A stretch of DNA of 64,000 bases from Rhizomicrobium palustre (GCF_011761565.1 NZ_JAASRM010000001.1:1860139-1924138); one strand, 5' to 3'; positions 1 to 9,877 are shown, counted from the stretch's first letter. Program-made: numbers and translations. Notes: generated by a model not told the origin, from the letters alone.

Positions 1-1
1 C

Positions 2-2059
2 CTCAAGCGCAATGCTGCCCTTGCCACCTTGCAATACCGCCCCAACGAGCATTTTGAATCCACGCTCGACTTCTTCGGTTCGACCTTCCGGGATGACTGG
101 CGGGTGACCCGCGTCGAAGCGCCGATGTACAACTGGGGCAGTCAGGACCTTCTGCCGGGCTATACAGTCAACAATGGCTATGTCACCGGCGGCACTTTTA
201 CGCCGGGGGTGCATCAGATCGGTCGCGAAGAATCTGATCGCAAAGACAACGACCTTTGGGCGATCGGTTGGAAGAACACCTACACCAACGGTCCTTGGTC
301 GGCGATGCTCGATGCCGGATATTCCAGTGTGCAGCGTCATTCGCGCCTGCTCGAAAACTATGCCGGGACGAGCTATGGCGGTGGCGGTGGCGCGGTCGAT
401 CCAATGCCGTTCACGCTGGACAGCAACATGGTCATGCATGTCGCCCCGAAGCTCGATTACGGCAACTACAGCAACATGCTGCTGGCCGATTCCGGGTGCT
501 GGGGTAATGTCAATGGTCTAAATTGCGCTCAGCAGGGCTATCTCAAATACGACAAGGTCCATGACCACATGGCGACCTTGAAACTGGAGCTGCAGCGCGA
601 CCTGGGTGCTGGCTTCTTCAAGGGTGTCACCGCCGGTCTCTATTTCACCAATCGTACCAAGACAAAGTCGACCGACGAATACTTCCTGGTCGTCAAGTCG
701 GTGTGGGCCGACGCCAACACCTATTACGCGGCGCATGGCAATAGCTATGCGGGTTACACCTTGCCGGTCGGCACGCCGATCCCGGATCAATACCGCACCG
801 GTGTATCTTCGGGCCTGTCCTACTTCGGCATTCCCGGCTTCGCCTCCTGGAATGCAGACGCGGCCTTTGACGGCGGCTTCTATTCTGCCATTCATAACAC
901 GGGGCCCTGGGCCTATCAGAAGGGCTACGACGTCAACGAAGCGGTCTATACCGGCTATATCAAGACCGACATTGATACGCTCTTGGCCAATCACGCCCTT
1001 ACCGGCAACATCGGCCTGCAGTTCGTTTATACCCATCAGACATCGGCTGGTTTCGGTGTCTCGTTCCCCAGCAACGCACCTCCAATTGTCATCCCGCTCA
1101 CCGGCGGCTTGAACTACGGCCAGTTGTTGCCGAGCATGAACTTGTCATTCGAAATCAACGACTCCAGCAAGATCCGCCTCGGCGGGGCACGCGAACTGGT
1201 GCGCGCCCGCATGGACCAGATGGTCAACGTCAATTCCTATAGCTTCGGCACCTCCGGCTTCGACCCGGTGACGCTCGCGGATAGTTGCCCGGCCGCAAAT
1301 TGGATGAACTGCAGTCATTGGAGCGGTGACGTAGGCAATCCCAAATTGAAGCCCTGGATCGCGGATGCGGTGGACCTCTCCTATGAATACTATCACGGCA
1401 AGGACACCTATCTGGCGATCGCGGGCTTCTACAAGAATCTCGAAAGCTACATCTACAAACAGACCACGCCGTTCGATTTTACCGGCTATCTCACTCCGAC
1501 CGGGTACAAGCCGAACAGCTACATGGGTTATGTCTCACAAGATGTGAACGGTTCCGGTGGCAACATCGCAGGCATCGAGGTGAGCGGTGCGTTTTCAGGC
1601 AGCGCGCTCTCCGGCTGGCTTGAGGGTTTCGGCCTGACCGGCAACATCTCCTACACCGACTCGAGCATGAAGGGTGTCTCGAATTCGGGCACTGCTACGC
1701 CGCTGCCCGGCCTATCGAAACTCGTCTATAACGGCACGATGTACTACGACAACGAAGGCTTCTCGGCGCGCGTGAACTACAATTTCCGGTCACGTTACTA
1801 CGCCCAGATCAAAGGCTTCGATAACACCTACACAAACAACGAGTTCAAGGCCCAGGCGTGGCTTGGGGCACAGATCGGCTACACCTTCCAGGAAGGCACT
1901 GCCAAAGGTCTGAACATCAGCTTGCAAGCCGACAACCTGCTGCACGCAAAGCAGATGATGTACCATTTCGATGCCGATCCGAATGATACGCGCAACAACC
2001 AAGATTGGTGGCGTTTCGGCACGACCTATCAAGTCAGTCTCTCTTATCGGTTCGAATAA
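2..2059 (+). CDS. TonB-dependent receptor, C-terminal part (5' end outside window)
   Basis: The reading frame is open to the left edge, so the signal peptide, TonB box and plug are missing and only about 685 residues remain. The residues just before the first possible internal start (KRNAALATLQYRP) continue the frame and match the usual start of the barrel domain in alphaproteobacterial receptors. The rest is aromatic- and glycine-rich with alternating strands, as in a 22-strand outer-membrane barrel. It ends in LSYRFE, so one Glu follows the usual terminal Phe. The next genes degrade maltodextrin, so a maltose or maltodextrin receptor like Caulobacter MalA is the likely role; that substrate is inferred from context only. 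Two Cys pairs (around DSGCWG/GLNCAQ and DSCPAANWMNCS) may be disulfides in surface loops. Confidence 0.9.
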   Translation, partial: LKRNAALATLQYRPNEHFESTLDFFGSTFRDDWRVTRVEAPMYNWGSQDLLPGYTVNNGYVTGGTFTPGVHQIGREESDRKDNDLWAIGWKNTYTNGPWSAMLDAGYSSVQRHSRLLENYAGTSYGGGGGAVDPMPFTLDSNMVMHVAPKLDYGNYSNMLLADSGCWGNVNGLNCAQQGYLKYDKVHDHMATLKLELQRDLGAGFFKGVTAGLYFTNRTKTKSTDEYFLVVKSVWADANTYYAAHGNSYAGYTLPVGTPIPDQYRTGVSSGLSYFGIPGFASWNADAAFDGGFYSAIHNTGPWAYQKGYDVNEAVYTGYIKTDIDTLLANHALTGNIGLQFVYTHQTSAGFGVSFPSNAPPIVIPLTGGLNYGQLLPSMNLSFEINDSSKIRLGGARELVRARMDQMVNVNSYSFGTSGFDPVTLADSCPAANWMNCSHWSGDVGNPKLKPWIADAVDLSYEYYHGKDTYLAIAGFYKNLESYIYKQTTPFDFTGYLTPTGYKPNSYMGYVSQDVNGSGGNIAGIEVSGAFSGSALSGWLEGFGLTGNISYTDSSMKGVSNSGTATPLPGLSKLVYNGTMYYDNEGFSARVNYNFRSRYYAQIKGFDNTYTNNEFKAQAWLGAQIGYTFQEGTAKGLNISLQADNLLHAKQMMYHFDADPNDTRNNQDWWRFGTTYQVSLSYRFE

Positions 2060-2147
2060 GCTCAGCCTCCCTTGCCCTCGTCGGCCAAGTGGCCGGCGAG
2101 GGTCCTTACATCGTGCCCTATGCGTTTAGTTGGCCGGGAGATTTGAT

Positions 2148-3977
2148 ATGCGGAACCTTGCGCTCCTGGCGCTTGTTGCACTTGCTCTGACGTCGGTGTC
2201 GCCATCTGCTTTAGCCGCTTCGTCGCCTCAGAATTCGCGGCTCGAACGTCCTGCTGAAGACGAGTTCATCTATTTCCTTCTGCCCGACCGGTTCGAGAAT
2301 GGCGACAAGACCAATGATCGTGGCGGTCTGAAAGGCGATCGGCTCATCACCGGTTACGATCCCACCTCCAAAGGGTTCTTCAACGGCGGGGATTTCAAGG
2401 GCGTGATCCAGCATCTGGATTACATCCAGTCACTTGGCGCGACGGCGGTTTGGCTCGCCCCCATTTTCAAGAACAAGGCGGTGCAGGGCGACAAGGGTAA
2501 TGAATCCGCAGGCTATCACGGCTACTGGATCACCGATTTCGAACATGTCGACCCGCATTTCGGAACGGACGCGGATTTCAAGAAGCTGGTCGATGCGGTG
2601 CACGCGCGCGGCATGAAATTCTACATGGACATCGTTGTGAACCATACCGCCGATGTCATCAAATACGGCGAATGCCCCAAGCAGATGGACTGCCCCTATC
2701 GCTCGCCCGCAGACTATCCCTATTCACGACAGGGCGGGGTGAACGGCAAGCCGATCAATGACGGTTTCCTCGGCGATGCGGTGCAAAGCGAAGAGAATTT
2801 CGCCAAGCTGACCAATCCCAATTACGCCTATACGGTCTATCTGCCCAAAGGCGAGGAGCACGCGAAAAATCCGGAGTGGCTGAACGATCCGCTTCTCTAT
2901 CACAATCGTGGCAACACCACTTTTGATGGCGAGAGCGCCACACGCGGGGATTTCGTCGGTCTCGATGATCTCATGACCGAAAATCCGCGTGTTGTGAAAG
3001 GCATGATCGATGTCTTCGGCGGCTGGATCGATCGCTATGGTGTGGATGGCTTCCGCATCGATACCGCCCGCTTCGTCAATCCTGAATTCATGCAGGCTTT
3101 TGTTCCGGCCATGCTGGCGCGGGCGAAAGTTAAAGGCATCACCCATTTCCATATTTTCGGGGAGAATATTTCAGGCCTCGATGGCGCGGACGCCATGCAG
3201 GCGCGTCATACCCGCATCGACAAACAACCGTCGGTTTTGGATTTCGCCTTTGCCATCACGGTGGGGCAGACGCTGGCGGGAAATACGGGAACCATTGCCT
3301 TCGCGCGGCTTTTTGAAAATGACGCCCTTTACGAAGGCGGTGCCGCCACGGCCCTCACGCTCCCTACATTCATCTCAAACCATGATGCAGGCCGCTTCGC
3401 CTGGTATGTCCGCACTGCTTTTCCCAAGGCGAGTGATGCGGAGGTGCTGCAGCGTGTAACCCTGGCGCATGCCATGCTGTTCACGTTGCGCGGCGTACCG
3501 ACGGTCTATTACGGCGACGAACAAGGTTTTGCTGGAATCGGCAATGACCAGAGTGCGCGTCAAGACATGTTCGCGAGTAAGGTCCAGGAATACAATGAGA
3601 CGCCGCTGGTCGGCACCAAAGCCACCACCGCGACGGCGAGTTTCGGTCAAACCCACCCCCTCTTTATCGCCATCAGGGAGCTCGCCGCCCTTCGCGCCGC
3701 CCATCCCGAGCTGCGCCGCGGCCACCAGGTCGTGCGCGCCTATTCCGAAAAGCCCGGCCTTTTGGCGGTCTCGCGCCGCGATCCCGCGACGGGGCACGAG
3801 ATCCTGATCGCTTATAACACCTCCACAGAGCCGCTCGAGGCCCAGGTCGAAGTCGACTACGGGGTCAAGGGGTTTAAGGCCCTGCACGGTACATGCGCCC
3901 CATCTGTGAGCGCGCCTGGCAGCTATCATGTTTTGCTGAAGCCGCTCGATTTTGTCATCTGCTCGGCGGTGCCGTGA
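2148..3977 (+). CDS. secreted GH13 alpha-amylase family enzyme
   Basis: Predicted 609-residue glycoside hydrolase family 13 enzyme. I chose the ATG at 2148 over the TTG at 2130 because it has a GGGAG ribosome site about 8 nt upstream and starts a clean signal peptide (about 23 residues, cut near ALA-AS), so the enzyme should be periplasmic or exported. GH13 motifs are in order: DIVVNH (region I), GFRID with nucleophile Asp305, FGEN with acid/base Glu339, and SNHD with Asp413. It probably cuts maltodextrins imported by the upstream receptor to maltose or short oligomers. The exact specificity (amylase or cyclomaltodextrinase type) cannot be read from sequence alone. The stop overlaps the next start by one base, indicating a tight operon with pgmB and the GH65 phosphorylase. 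Confidence 0.92.
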   Translation: MRNLALLALVALALTSVSPSALAASSPQNSRLERPAEDEFIYFLLPDRFENGDKTNDRGGLKGDRLITGYDPTSKGFFNGGDFKGVIQHLDYIQSLGATAVWLAPIFKNKAVQGDKGNESAGYHGYWITDFEHVDPHFGTDADFKKLVDAVHARGMKFYMDIVVNHTADVIKYGECPKQMDCPYRSPADYPYSRQGGVNGKPINDGFLGDAVQSEENFAKLTNPNYAYTVYLPKGEEHAKNPEWLNDPLLYHNRGNTTFDGESATRGDFVGLDDLMTENPRVVKGMIDVFGGWIDRYGVDGFRIDTARFVNPEFMQAFVPAMLARAKVKGITHFHIFGENISGLDGADAMQARHTRIDKQPSVLDFAFAITVGQTLAGNTGTIAFARLFENDALYEGGAATALTLPTFISNHDAGRFAWYVRTAFPKASDAEVLQRVTLAHAMLFTLRGVPTVYYGDEQGFAGIGNDQSARQDMFASKVQEYNETPLVGTKATTATASFGQTHPLFIAIRELAALRAAHPELRRGHQVVRAYSEKPGLLAVSRRDPATGHEILIAYNTSTEPLEAQVEVDYGVKGFKALHGTCAPSVSAPGSYHVLLKPLDFVICSAVP

Positions 3978-4642
3978 TGAATCTGAAAGCGTGCCTGTTC
4001 GATCTCGACGGCGTAATCGTGGATACCGCGAAATATCACTACATCGCTTGGCGCCAAATCGCTGAGGAGCTCGGTTTCGAATTCACCGAACGTCATAACG
4101 AGCGGCTGAAAGGTGTGTCGCGGCAGCGTTCGCTGGAAATCCTGTTGGAAATCGGCGGTATCACGCTTCCGGCAGAGGAAATGGCCAAGCTCGCCGAGCG
4201 CAAGAACAATCTCTATCTCGAGCTCATCCGTCGGATGACTCCTGAGGAGATTCTTCCCGGCGCGCAGGAATTCCTGAAGGCCTGCTGGGCCGCCGGATAT
4301 AAGACCGCGCTCGCCACGGCCAGCCGCAACGCCGCGCTGATCCTGGAGCTTCTGCAAATTGGATCGCTCTTCGATGTAGTGATGGACGGTAACAAGGTCA
4401 GCCGCACCAAGCCTGATCCAGAAGTTTTCCTGAACTGCGCCCGTGATTTGCGTGTCCCGCCGGCTGCGTGCGCCGTGTTCGAGGATGCCGAAGCGGGTAT
4501 CGAAGCCGCGGTCTCGGCCAACATGCTCGCCATCGGTATTGGTGACCCCGCCATTCTGCATCACGCGGATCTGGTGGTGCCAGGTCTCGCATCTCTCTCC
4601 ATTGAAATTTTGCGTCAAGCAGCCAACAAGAAAATCTCATGA
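3977..4642 (+). CDS. pgmB: beta-phosphoglucomutase (HAD family)
   Basis: Predicted 221-residue cytosolic HAD enzyme that converts beta-glucose 1-phosphate to glucose 6-phosphate. The N-terminal FDLDGVIVDTA motif carries the nucleophile Asp9 and acid/base Asp11; later come the TASRN threonine/serine motif, the SRTKPDPEVF lysine motif and the FEDAEAGIEAA magnesium motif. Length is normal for the family. The ATG at 3977 overlaps the amylase stop by one base, and its own stop overlaps the GH65 start by 4 nt (ATGA). This pairing is the classical route for inverting maltose phosphorylase, whose product is beta-glucose 1-phosphate. Confidence 0.95.
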   Translation: MNLKACLFDLDGVIVDTAKYHYIAWRQIAEELGFEFTERHNERLKGVSRQRSLEILLEIGGITLPAEEMAKLAERKNNLYLELIRRMTPEEILPGAQEFLKACWAAGYKTALATASRNAALILELLQIGSLFDVVMDGNKVSRTKPDPEVFLNCARDLRVPPAACAVFEDAEAGIEAAVSANMLAIGIGDPAILHHADLVVPGLASLSIEILRQAANKKIS

Positions 4643-6963
4643 GTAGCATCGTCAACGAGTGGTCGATCATCGAAGAAGGCTTCGATCCGGAGCGGCACGA
4701 AGCTTCTGAAAGCCTCTTCTCCATTGGCAACGGCCATATGGGGCAACGGGCGAATTTCGAGGAACGCTATAGCGGCCCCTCGCTGCAAGGCAGCTATATC
4801 GCGGGGATCTATTACCCAGATAAAACCCGAGTTGGCTGGTGGAAGAACGGCTACCCGGAATATTTTGCCAAGGTGCTGAACGCGCCCAATTGGATCGGGA
4901 TTGATGTGGTAGTGAATGGCCACGCGCTTGATCTTGCCACGTGCAAGGTGGAAGACTTTCGTCGCGTGCTCGATATGAAACGCGGTGTTCTCACCCGCGA
5001 CTTCATCGCGACCATGGCGGATGGTGCCCGCCTTAAAATAGAAGCCTTGCGCTTTGTCAGCATGGCGCGGCGAGAGGTTGGCGTGGTGCGATATCGCGCC
5101 ACCGCTTTAAGTGATCTATCGCTGCATCTGCGCCCCTATCTCGATGGGGACGTCACCAATCGCGATTCCAACTATAATGAAAAGTTCTGGAACATCCAGG
5201 AAACCGGTGCGGAGGCTGGAAAAGCCTTTCTCGTAGCGCAAACTCGCAAGCTTGATTTCCGTGTTGGCTTCGCAATGGCGCTACAGATTACGGCAAAGGG
5301 TGAAATAGCTTCCAGCGCGGCGGCCGGTGCTACCATGGCCGATAATGTTTTTGTGCTGCATCTCAAGGCCGGAGAAAGCGTCGAACTCGTCAAATACGTT
5401 GGCGTGGTGACCTCCGAGGATCATCCGAAGAACACGCTGAGGGCCAAGGCTGAGAAGGCCGCGCAGGCCGCCATGGCTGCGGGTGTTTCAACGCTGTTCG
5501 CCGAGCACGAAGCTAAATGGGCCGATATCTGGAATCACAGCGATATCGTGGTGGAAGGCGATGCCGCGGCCCAGCAGGGTATCCGATTCAATATTTTCCA
5601 CCTCAACCAGACTTATACGGGCGAGGATGAGCGCCTCAATATCGGTCCCAAGGGGTTCACGGGCGAGAAATACGGCGGCAGCACCTATTGGGATACGGAA
5701 GCCTTCTGCATTCCCTTCTATATCTGCGCTGCGCCTGCGCGTGTCACCCGCAACCTTCTCATCTATCGCTATAAGCATCTTGAGAAGGCGATCGAGAATG
5801 CGGCCAAGCTCGGTTTCAAGGATGGTGCGGCGCTCTATCCGATGGTCACCATGAATGGCGAGGAATGCCATAATGAGTGGGAAATCACCTTCGAGGAAAT
5901 CCACCGTAATGGCGCCATCGCGTATGCCATTTTCAATTACATCCAGCATACCGGCGATGAGGCTTATCTCGCGGAATATGGGCTGGAGGTTTTGATCGGC
6001 ATAGCCCGTTTTTGGGCGCAGCGGGCGACCTTCTCCAGCGACAAAGGAAAATACGTCATCCTGGGCGTCACGGGCCCAAACGAATACGAGAACAACGTCA
6101 ACAACAACTGGTACACCAATACCATTGCAAGCTGGTGTCTGGATTACGCGCGCGAAGCGATCGGCATTGTAGGCCATATTGCGCCCGATCGTTTGGGTGA
6201 GATCATCACCAAGACCAAATTGGATCGCGCCCAAGAGCTTGCCCATTGGGAGGCGGTGGCTAAGGGCATGCATTATCCTGTCGATCCACGCAGCGGATTG
6301 TTCCTGCAGCAGGATGGCTATCTCGATAAGGAGCAGGTCACGGTCGCTGATCTTGATTCCCAGGAGCGGCCGATCAACCAGCATTGGAGCTGGGACCGGA
6401 TTTTACGCTCCCCGTTCATAAAGCAGGCTGATCTTTTGATGGGCTTCTATCTCTTCGAAGACCGCTTTGATGCGGAAGCCCACCGCCGCCATTTCGATTA
6501 TTATGAAGCCCGCACGGTGCATGAATCCTCGCTCTCGCCCTGCACCCATGCGGTCCTGGCGGCGCGCCTTGGCCTGATGGAAAAGGCCTATGCAATGTAC
6601 TTGCGTACGGCGCGGCTTGATCTCGATGACTACAACCACGAGGTCGAGGAGGGGTTGCATATCACCTCCATGGCGGGGACTTGGCTCGCGATCGTGGAAG
6701 GTTTCGGCGGCAAGCGGATCAAGAACGGCAAGCTCAGTTTTGACCCCCAGATTCCGGCGGAGTGGCAAAAATATGCGTTCCGGCTGCTTTACCAGGACCA
6801 ACCGGTGGAAGTCTCCGTCTCGCGGGATGGCGTCGAAGTACGTTATGGCGGGCCAAAACCGCTTACCGTCGCGATATGGGGAGCGGATCACGTGCTGACA
6901 CCGGGGGAGCCTTTGCGCCTCTCTCATGCCGACAGCGCTGGTATGCCGCGTAAATTGGCATAA
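4639..6963 (+). CDS. GH65 family phosphorylase, probable maltose phosphorylase
   Basis: Predicted 774-residue cytosolic GH65 enzyme, a usual length for maltose, kojibiose or trehalose phosphorylases. It has the N-terminal beta-sandwich (about residues 1-260) and an alpha/alpha barrel. The segment NGEECHNEWEITFEEIHRNG (residues 406-425) holds the catalytic general-acid glutamate of the family. The downstream segment LDSQERPINQHWSWDR and the HESSLSPCTHAV phosphate-site segment are also present. Phosphorolysis of maltose would give glucose and beta-glucose 1-phosphate, which the translationally coupled pgmB uses. Maltose is favoured over other alpha-diglucosides because of the amylase and receptor in the same operon; specificity is not provable by eye. 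Confidence 0.9.
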   Translation: MSSIVNEWSIIEEGFDPERHEASESLFSIGNGHMGQRANFEERYSGPSLQGSYIAGIYYPDKTRVGWWKNGYPEYFAKVLNAPNWIGIDVVVNGHALDLATCKVEDFRRVLDMKRGVLTRDFIATMADGARLKIEALRFVSMARREVGVVRYRATALSDLSLHLRPYLDGDVTNRDSNYNEKFWNIQETGAEAGKAFLVAQTRKLDFRVGFAMALQITAKGEIASSAAAGATMADNVFVLHLKAGESVELVKYVGVVTSEDHPKNTLRAKAEKAAQAAMAAGVSTLFAEHEAKWADIWNHSDIVVEGDAAAQQGIRFNIFHLNQTYTGEDERLNIGPKGFTGEKYGGSTYWDTEAFCIPFYICAAPARVTRNLLIYRYKHLEKAIENAAKLGFKDGAALYPMVTMNGEECHNEWEITFEEIHRNGAIAYAIFNYIQHTGDEAYLAEYGLEVLIGIARFWAQRATFSSDKGKYVILGVTGPNEYENNVNNNWYTNTIASWCLDYAREAIGIVGHIAPDRLGEIITKTKLDRAQELAHWEAVAKGMHYPVDPRSGLFLQQDGYLDKEQVTVADLDSQERPINQHWSWDRILRSPFIKQADLLMGFYLFEDRFDAEAHRRHFDYYEARTVHESSLSPCTHAVLAARLGLMEKAYAMYLRTARLDLDDYNHEVEEGLHITSMAGTWLAIVEGFGGKRIKNGKLSFDPQIPAEWQKYAFRLLYQDQPVEVSVSRDGVEVRYGGPKPLTVAIWGADHVLTPGEPLRLSHADSAGMPRKLA

Positions 6964-7098
6964 CGGTGAAGTGCATACGAAAGCGCCTATGCGCCTGCGA
7001 TTCATGTCGTTGCAAGAATGCAGCGCTCGCCGTCAACGCGGGCGTTCGCACAAGCACCTAGTTGCGCAGCCCCCACCAAATTGTGGCATACTCGTGGC

Positions 7099-8166
7099 AT
7101 GAGGATTCCCCTGGGCGGCGGCACCGACGAAAAGCTGCGCGTACACGAAAGGCCGACGTCGTTTGACATCGCCTATCGGGCTGGCGTGTCACAATCGACG
7201 GTCTCACGCGCCCTGCGCGGCGATCCCAATGTGAATGAGGAGACCCGCCGCAAAATCGAGGCGATCGCCCGTGAGCTGAAATATAAGGTCGACAAGAACG
7301 CCTCCAATCTCCGGCGCCAGCGCTCGAACACCATCGCTGTCCTGTTTTTCGAGGACCCGAGCCCGGATCCCTCGCAGATAAACCCCTTTTTCCTCTCTAT
7401 GCTGGGCTCGATTACACGGGCTTGCGCCAAGCGCAGCTACGATCTTCTGATTTCCTTCCAGAAATTCGCCCAGGATTGGAACGAGGATTACGAGGATAGC
7501 GGCAAAGCCGATGGGCTGATCCTCTTGGGCTATGGCGATTACGTCGATTACCGCCAGCACCTCGAGCAATTGGTGGAGCAGGGGACGCGGTTTGTGCGCT
7601 GGGGTGCGGTGGAGGAGGGCCAGCCCGGCGTCTCCATCGGGAGTGACAATTTCAACGGCGCGCGGATTGCTACCGAACATCTCATCGGTCTTGGACGTCG
7701 CGCCATCGCTTTCCTGGGGGATTCCTCCAACCACGCGCCGGAGTTTTCCGAGCGCCATCGCGGTTATAGCGCGGCAATGCAGGCCGATGGCTTACCGGAA
7801 AGTTTCCAGGCTGCTGGGGTGTCCTCCGAAGAAGCTGGCGCCGCCGCGGCTTTGGCGCTGATCGAATCCGGGGTACCCTTCGATGGCATTGTCGCCGCCT
7901 CCGATCTCATTGCGGCGGGTGCGCTCGCGGTCTTGCGTGACAAGGGTTTTGATGTGCCCCGCGATGTCTCGGTGATTGGCTATGATGACATCCCGGCCGC
8001 AAGCTTCGTCAATCCGGCGCTCACCACCGTGGCCCAGGACACTTGGCTTGCGGGTGAAAAGCTGGTCGAGACCCTGCTTAAGATGATGCAGGGCGAGGTG
8101 GCGGAAAGCGCCAAGCTTCCCGCCCGCCTGATCATCCGCCGCTCTTGCGGGGCCAAGAAAGTTTAG
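7099..8166 (+). CDS. LacI family transcriptional regulator (maltose locus)
   Basis: Predicted 355-residue regulator. The LacI helix-turn-helix lies at residues 22-42 (SFDIAYRAGVSQSTVSRALR), followed by the hinge region and a type I periplasmic-binding-protein-like sensor domain (about 75-350) ending in the usual DIPAASFVNPALTTV segment. I took ATG 7099; an in-frame ATG at 7018 would add 27 residues of non-family sequence. The N-terminal tail before the HTH (about 20 residues) is longer than in most LacI proteins. The 3' end overlaps the convergent transporter gene by 4 nt. It most likely represses the surrounding maltose genes and responds to a maltose-derived sugar, as MalI-type regulators do in related bacteria; this is inference from position. 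Confidence 0.9.
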   Translation: MRIPLGGGTDEKLRVHERPTSFDIAYRAGVSQSTVSRALRGDPNVNEETRRKIEAIARELKYKVDKNASNLRRQRSNTIAVLFFEDPSPDPSQINPFFLSMLGSITRACAKRSYDLLISFQKFAQDWNEDYEDSGKADGLILLGYGDYVDYRQHLEQLVEQGTRFVRWGAVEEGQPGVSIGSDNFNGARIATEHLIGLGRRAIAFLGDSSNHAPEFSERHRGYSAAMQADGLPESFQAAGVSSEEAGAAAALALIESGVPFDGIVAASDLIAAGALAVLRDKGFDVPRDVSVIGYDDIPAASFVNPALTTVAQDTWLAGEKLVETLLKMMQGEVAESAKLPARLIIRRSCGAKKV

Positions 8167-9656
8167 GCTTTTTTCTCCTTGGGCAGGCGCAGTACCAGCG
8201 CACCCGAAATCAAGAAACTCACCCCGCCCAGTGCCAGGGCGAAGACCGGCTTGCCCTCGAAGGCGATCTTCAAGATGAAGCCGAGTACACTCGCCGCCAC
8301 AAGCTGTGGAATGACGATGAAGAAATTGAAGATGCCCATATAGACGCCCATGGTCTTGGCAGGCACGCTGTCGGAGACGATGGCGTAAGGCAGCGACAGG
8401 ATCGAGGCCCAAGCAAAGCCGACCCCCAGCATGGAGGCAATCAGCCATACCGGGTCTTTGATCACCAGGAAGGACAGAAGCCCCAGTCCGCCAAGCCAGA
8501 CATTGGCGAGGTGCGTCCATCTAAGGCCGATTTTCTTGGCAATCCCCGGCACGATGATGGAAGCGAGGGCGGCAAAGCCGTTATAAGCCGCGAAGAGAAC
8601 GCCAACCCAATTGGCGCCCTCATTATAAGCGGCGGAAGAGGGGTCATGGGAGCCGAACCAGGTCTCGGCTACGGCGCTGGTGGTGTAAATCCACATCGAG
8701 AATAGCGCCAGCCAAGAGAAGAACTGCACCGGCGCCAGCTTTTTCATCGTATCTGGCATGGTCTCGATGTTCAGCATGATGGTGCCGAACAATCCGGATG
8801 GCTTGCCCTTCTTCTGTAGCAAAAGCGCAATGCCCCAGATCAGCACCATGGCGCAGATGAGATAAAGCTGCTTGTCGATTGCCGCACGATAGACCGCGAA
8901 CAATCCTGCGATGCCAAACAAAACCCAGATCAGGCCACGCGCGCGATTGGGATGTGCTTCTGCGGCGAGTTCCGGCGCGTCGTCCTGAAAAGCTTCGAGC
9001 TCCTCGGGCGGATACTCCCTTGTTGAAAATACGGTCCACAGCACCGCCACAAACAGCACCAGCGCGCCCAGGAAGAAGGAGTAACGTACCGTATCGGGCA
9101 CGATGCCGGCAGGCGCGGTATTGGAAATGCCAACCTTCTCGAAGGTCCAGGGCAGGGCGCTTGCCACCACCGCGCCGACGCCAATAAAAAAGCTCTGCAT
9201 GGCATAGCCGGTCGGGCGCTGCGACAGATCTAGCTGGTCGCCGACGAACGCGCGGAAGGGCTGCATGGACGTGTTGATGGAGGCGTCCAGCACCCACAGC
9301 ATCACTGCCGCCACCCACAAAGCAGGCGACATCGGCATGATCAAGAGCGCCGCCGAGGAGAGGAGCGCGCCCACCAGCAGATAGGGCCGACGGCGTCCGA
9401 GTCTGGTCCAGGTCCGATCCGACAAATAGCCGATCAGCGGCTGCACCAAGAGGCCGGTCAAAGGGGCCGCGATCCACAGCGCCGGAATTTCGTCGAGGCT
9501 TGCCCCCAGCGTCTGAAAGATGCGGCTGACATTGGCATTCTGCAGTCCAAGGCCGAATTGCAGCCCCAGAAAGCCGAAGCACATGTTCCAGATTGCGAAG
9601 AAGCTGACGGACGGCTTGCGCGAGGCCCTAAGGCTCGGCGGGGCGGTAACAGCCAT
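8163..9656 (-). CDS. MFS/GPH-type sugar transporter, probable maltose uptake
   Basis: Predicted 497-residue inner-membrane transporter with about 12 hydrophobic segments. The loop between helices 2 and 3 has the GYLSDRTWTRLGRRRPYLL signature typical of the sucrose/GPH-like branch of the MFS. The start at 9656 is ATG, and the gene is transcribed towards the LacI regulator, with which it overlaps by 4 nt. Together with the outer-membrane receptor and the cytosolic GH65 phosphorylase it completes an uptake route, so proton-coupled maltose import is the likely role. The family cannot fix the substrate. Confidence 0.85.
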   Translation of the reverse strand: MAVTAPPSLRASRKPSVSFFAIWNMCFGFLGLQFGLGLQNANVSRIFQTLGASLDEIPALWIAAPLTGLLVQPLIGYLSDRTWTRLGRRRPYLLVGALLSSAALLIMPMSPALWVAAVMLWVLDASINTSMQPFRAFVGDQLDLSQRPTGYAMQSFFIGVGAVVASALPWTFEKVGISNTAPAGIVPDTVRYSFFLGALVLFVAVLWTVFSTREYPPEELEAFQDDAPELAAEAHPNRARGLIWVLFGIAGLFAVYRAAIDKQLYLICAMVLIWGIALLLQKKGKPSGLFGTIMLNIETMPDTMKKLAPVQFFSWLALFSMWIYTTSAVAETWFGSHDPSSAAYNEGANWVGVLFAAYNGFAALASIIVPGIAKKIGLRWTHLANVWLGGLGLLSFLVIKDPVWLIASMLGVGFAWASILSLPYAIVSDSVPAKTMGVYMGIFNFFIVIPQLVAASVLGFILKIAFEGKPVFALALGGVSFLISGALVLRLPKEKKA

Positions 9657-9727
9657 GTGTGTGTTCTTTTGTGGTTTCTTCCCTGTGGCGCGATGATACG
9701 CCCAGGCCCCTGGCGGGCAACCTCATG

Positions 9728-9737
9728 CATACGTATG
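9728..9737. promoter_or_regulatory. CATACGTATG palindrome between divergent transporter and uxaA genes
   Basis: A perfect 10-bp palindrome lies in the 221-bp gap between the transporter start (9656, minus strand) and uxaA (9878, plus strand). The 8-mer TGCATACG at its left side also occurs at 6972 in the gap before the LacI gene. It could be a repressor site, but short palindromes arise by chance and I see no clear promoter boxes to place it against. The rest of this gap shows no other structure I can support. Confidence 0.3.
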
Positions 9738-9877
9738 GCGTTGAGGATCGGGCGTTTTTCAGGCTCTCTATGCGGCCCGCCAGCCCGACCAAAGTATGGC
9801 CTGAGATTATTTTGACGCCCGCGCGTTCCCCATGCGAAATAAAGCTTGGTTCGCCCCCCGGCAGAAAGACGCCCCGC

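Noticed and set aside
8644..9582. Second long minus-strand frame inside the sugar transporter gene
   Set aside because: Arg/Gly/Ala-rich frame overlapping the true transporter frame, with no hydrophobic helices.
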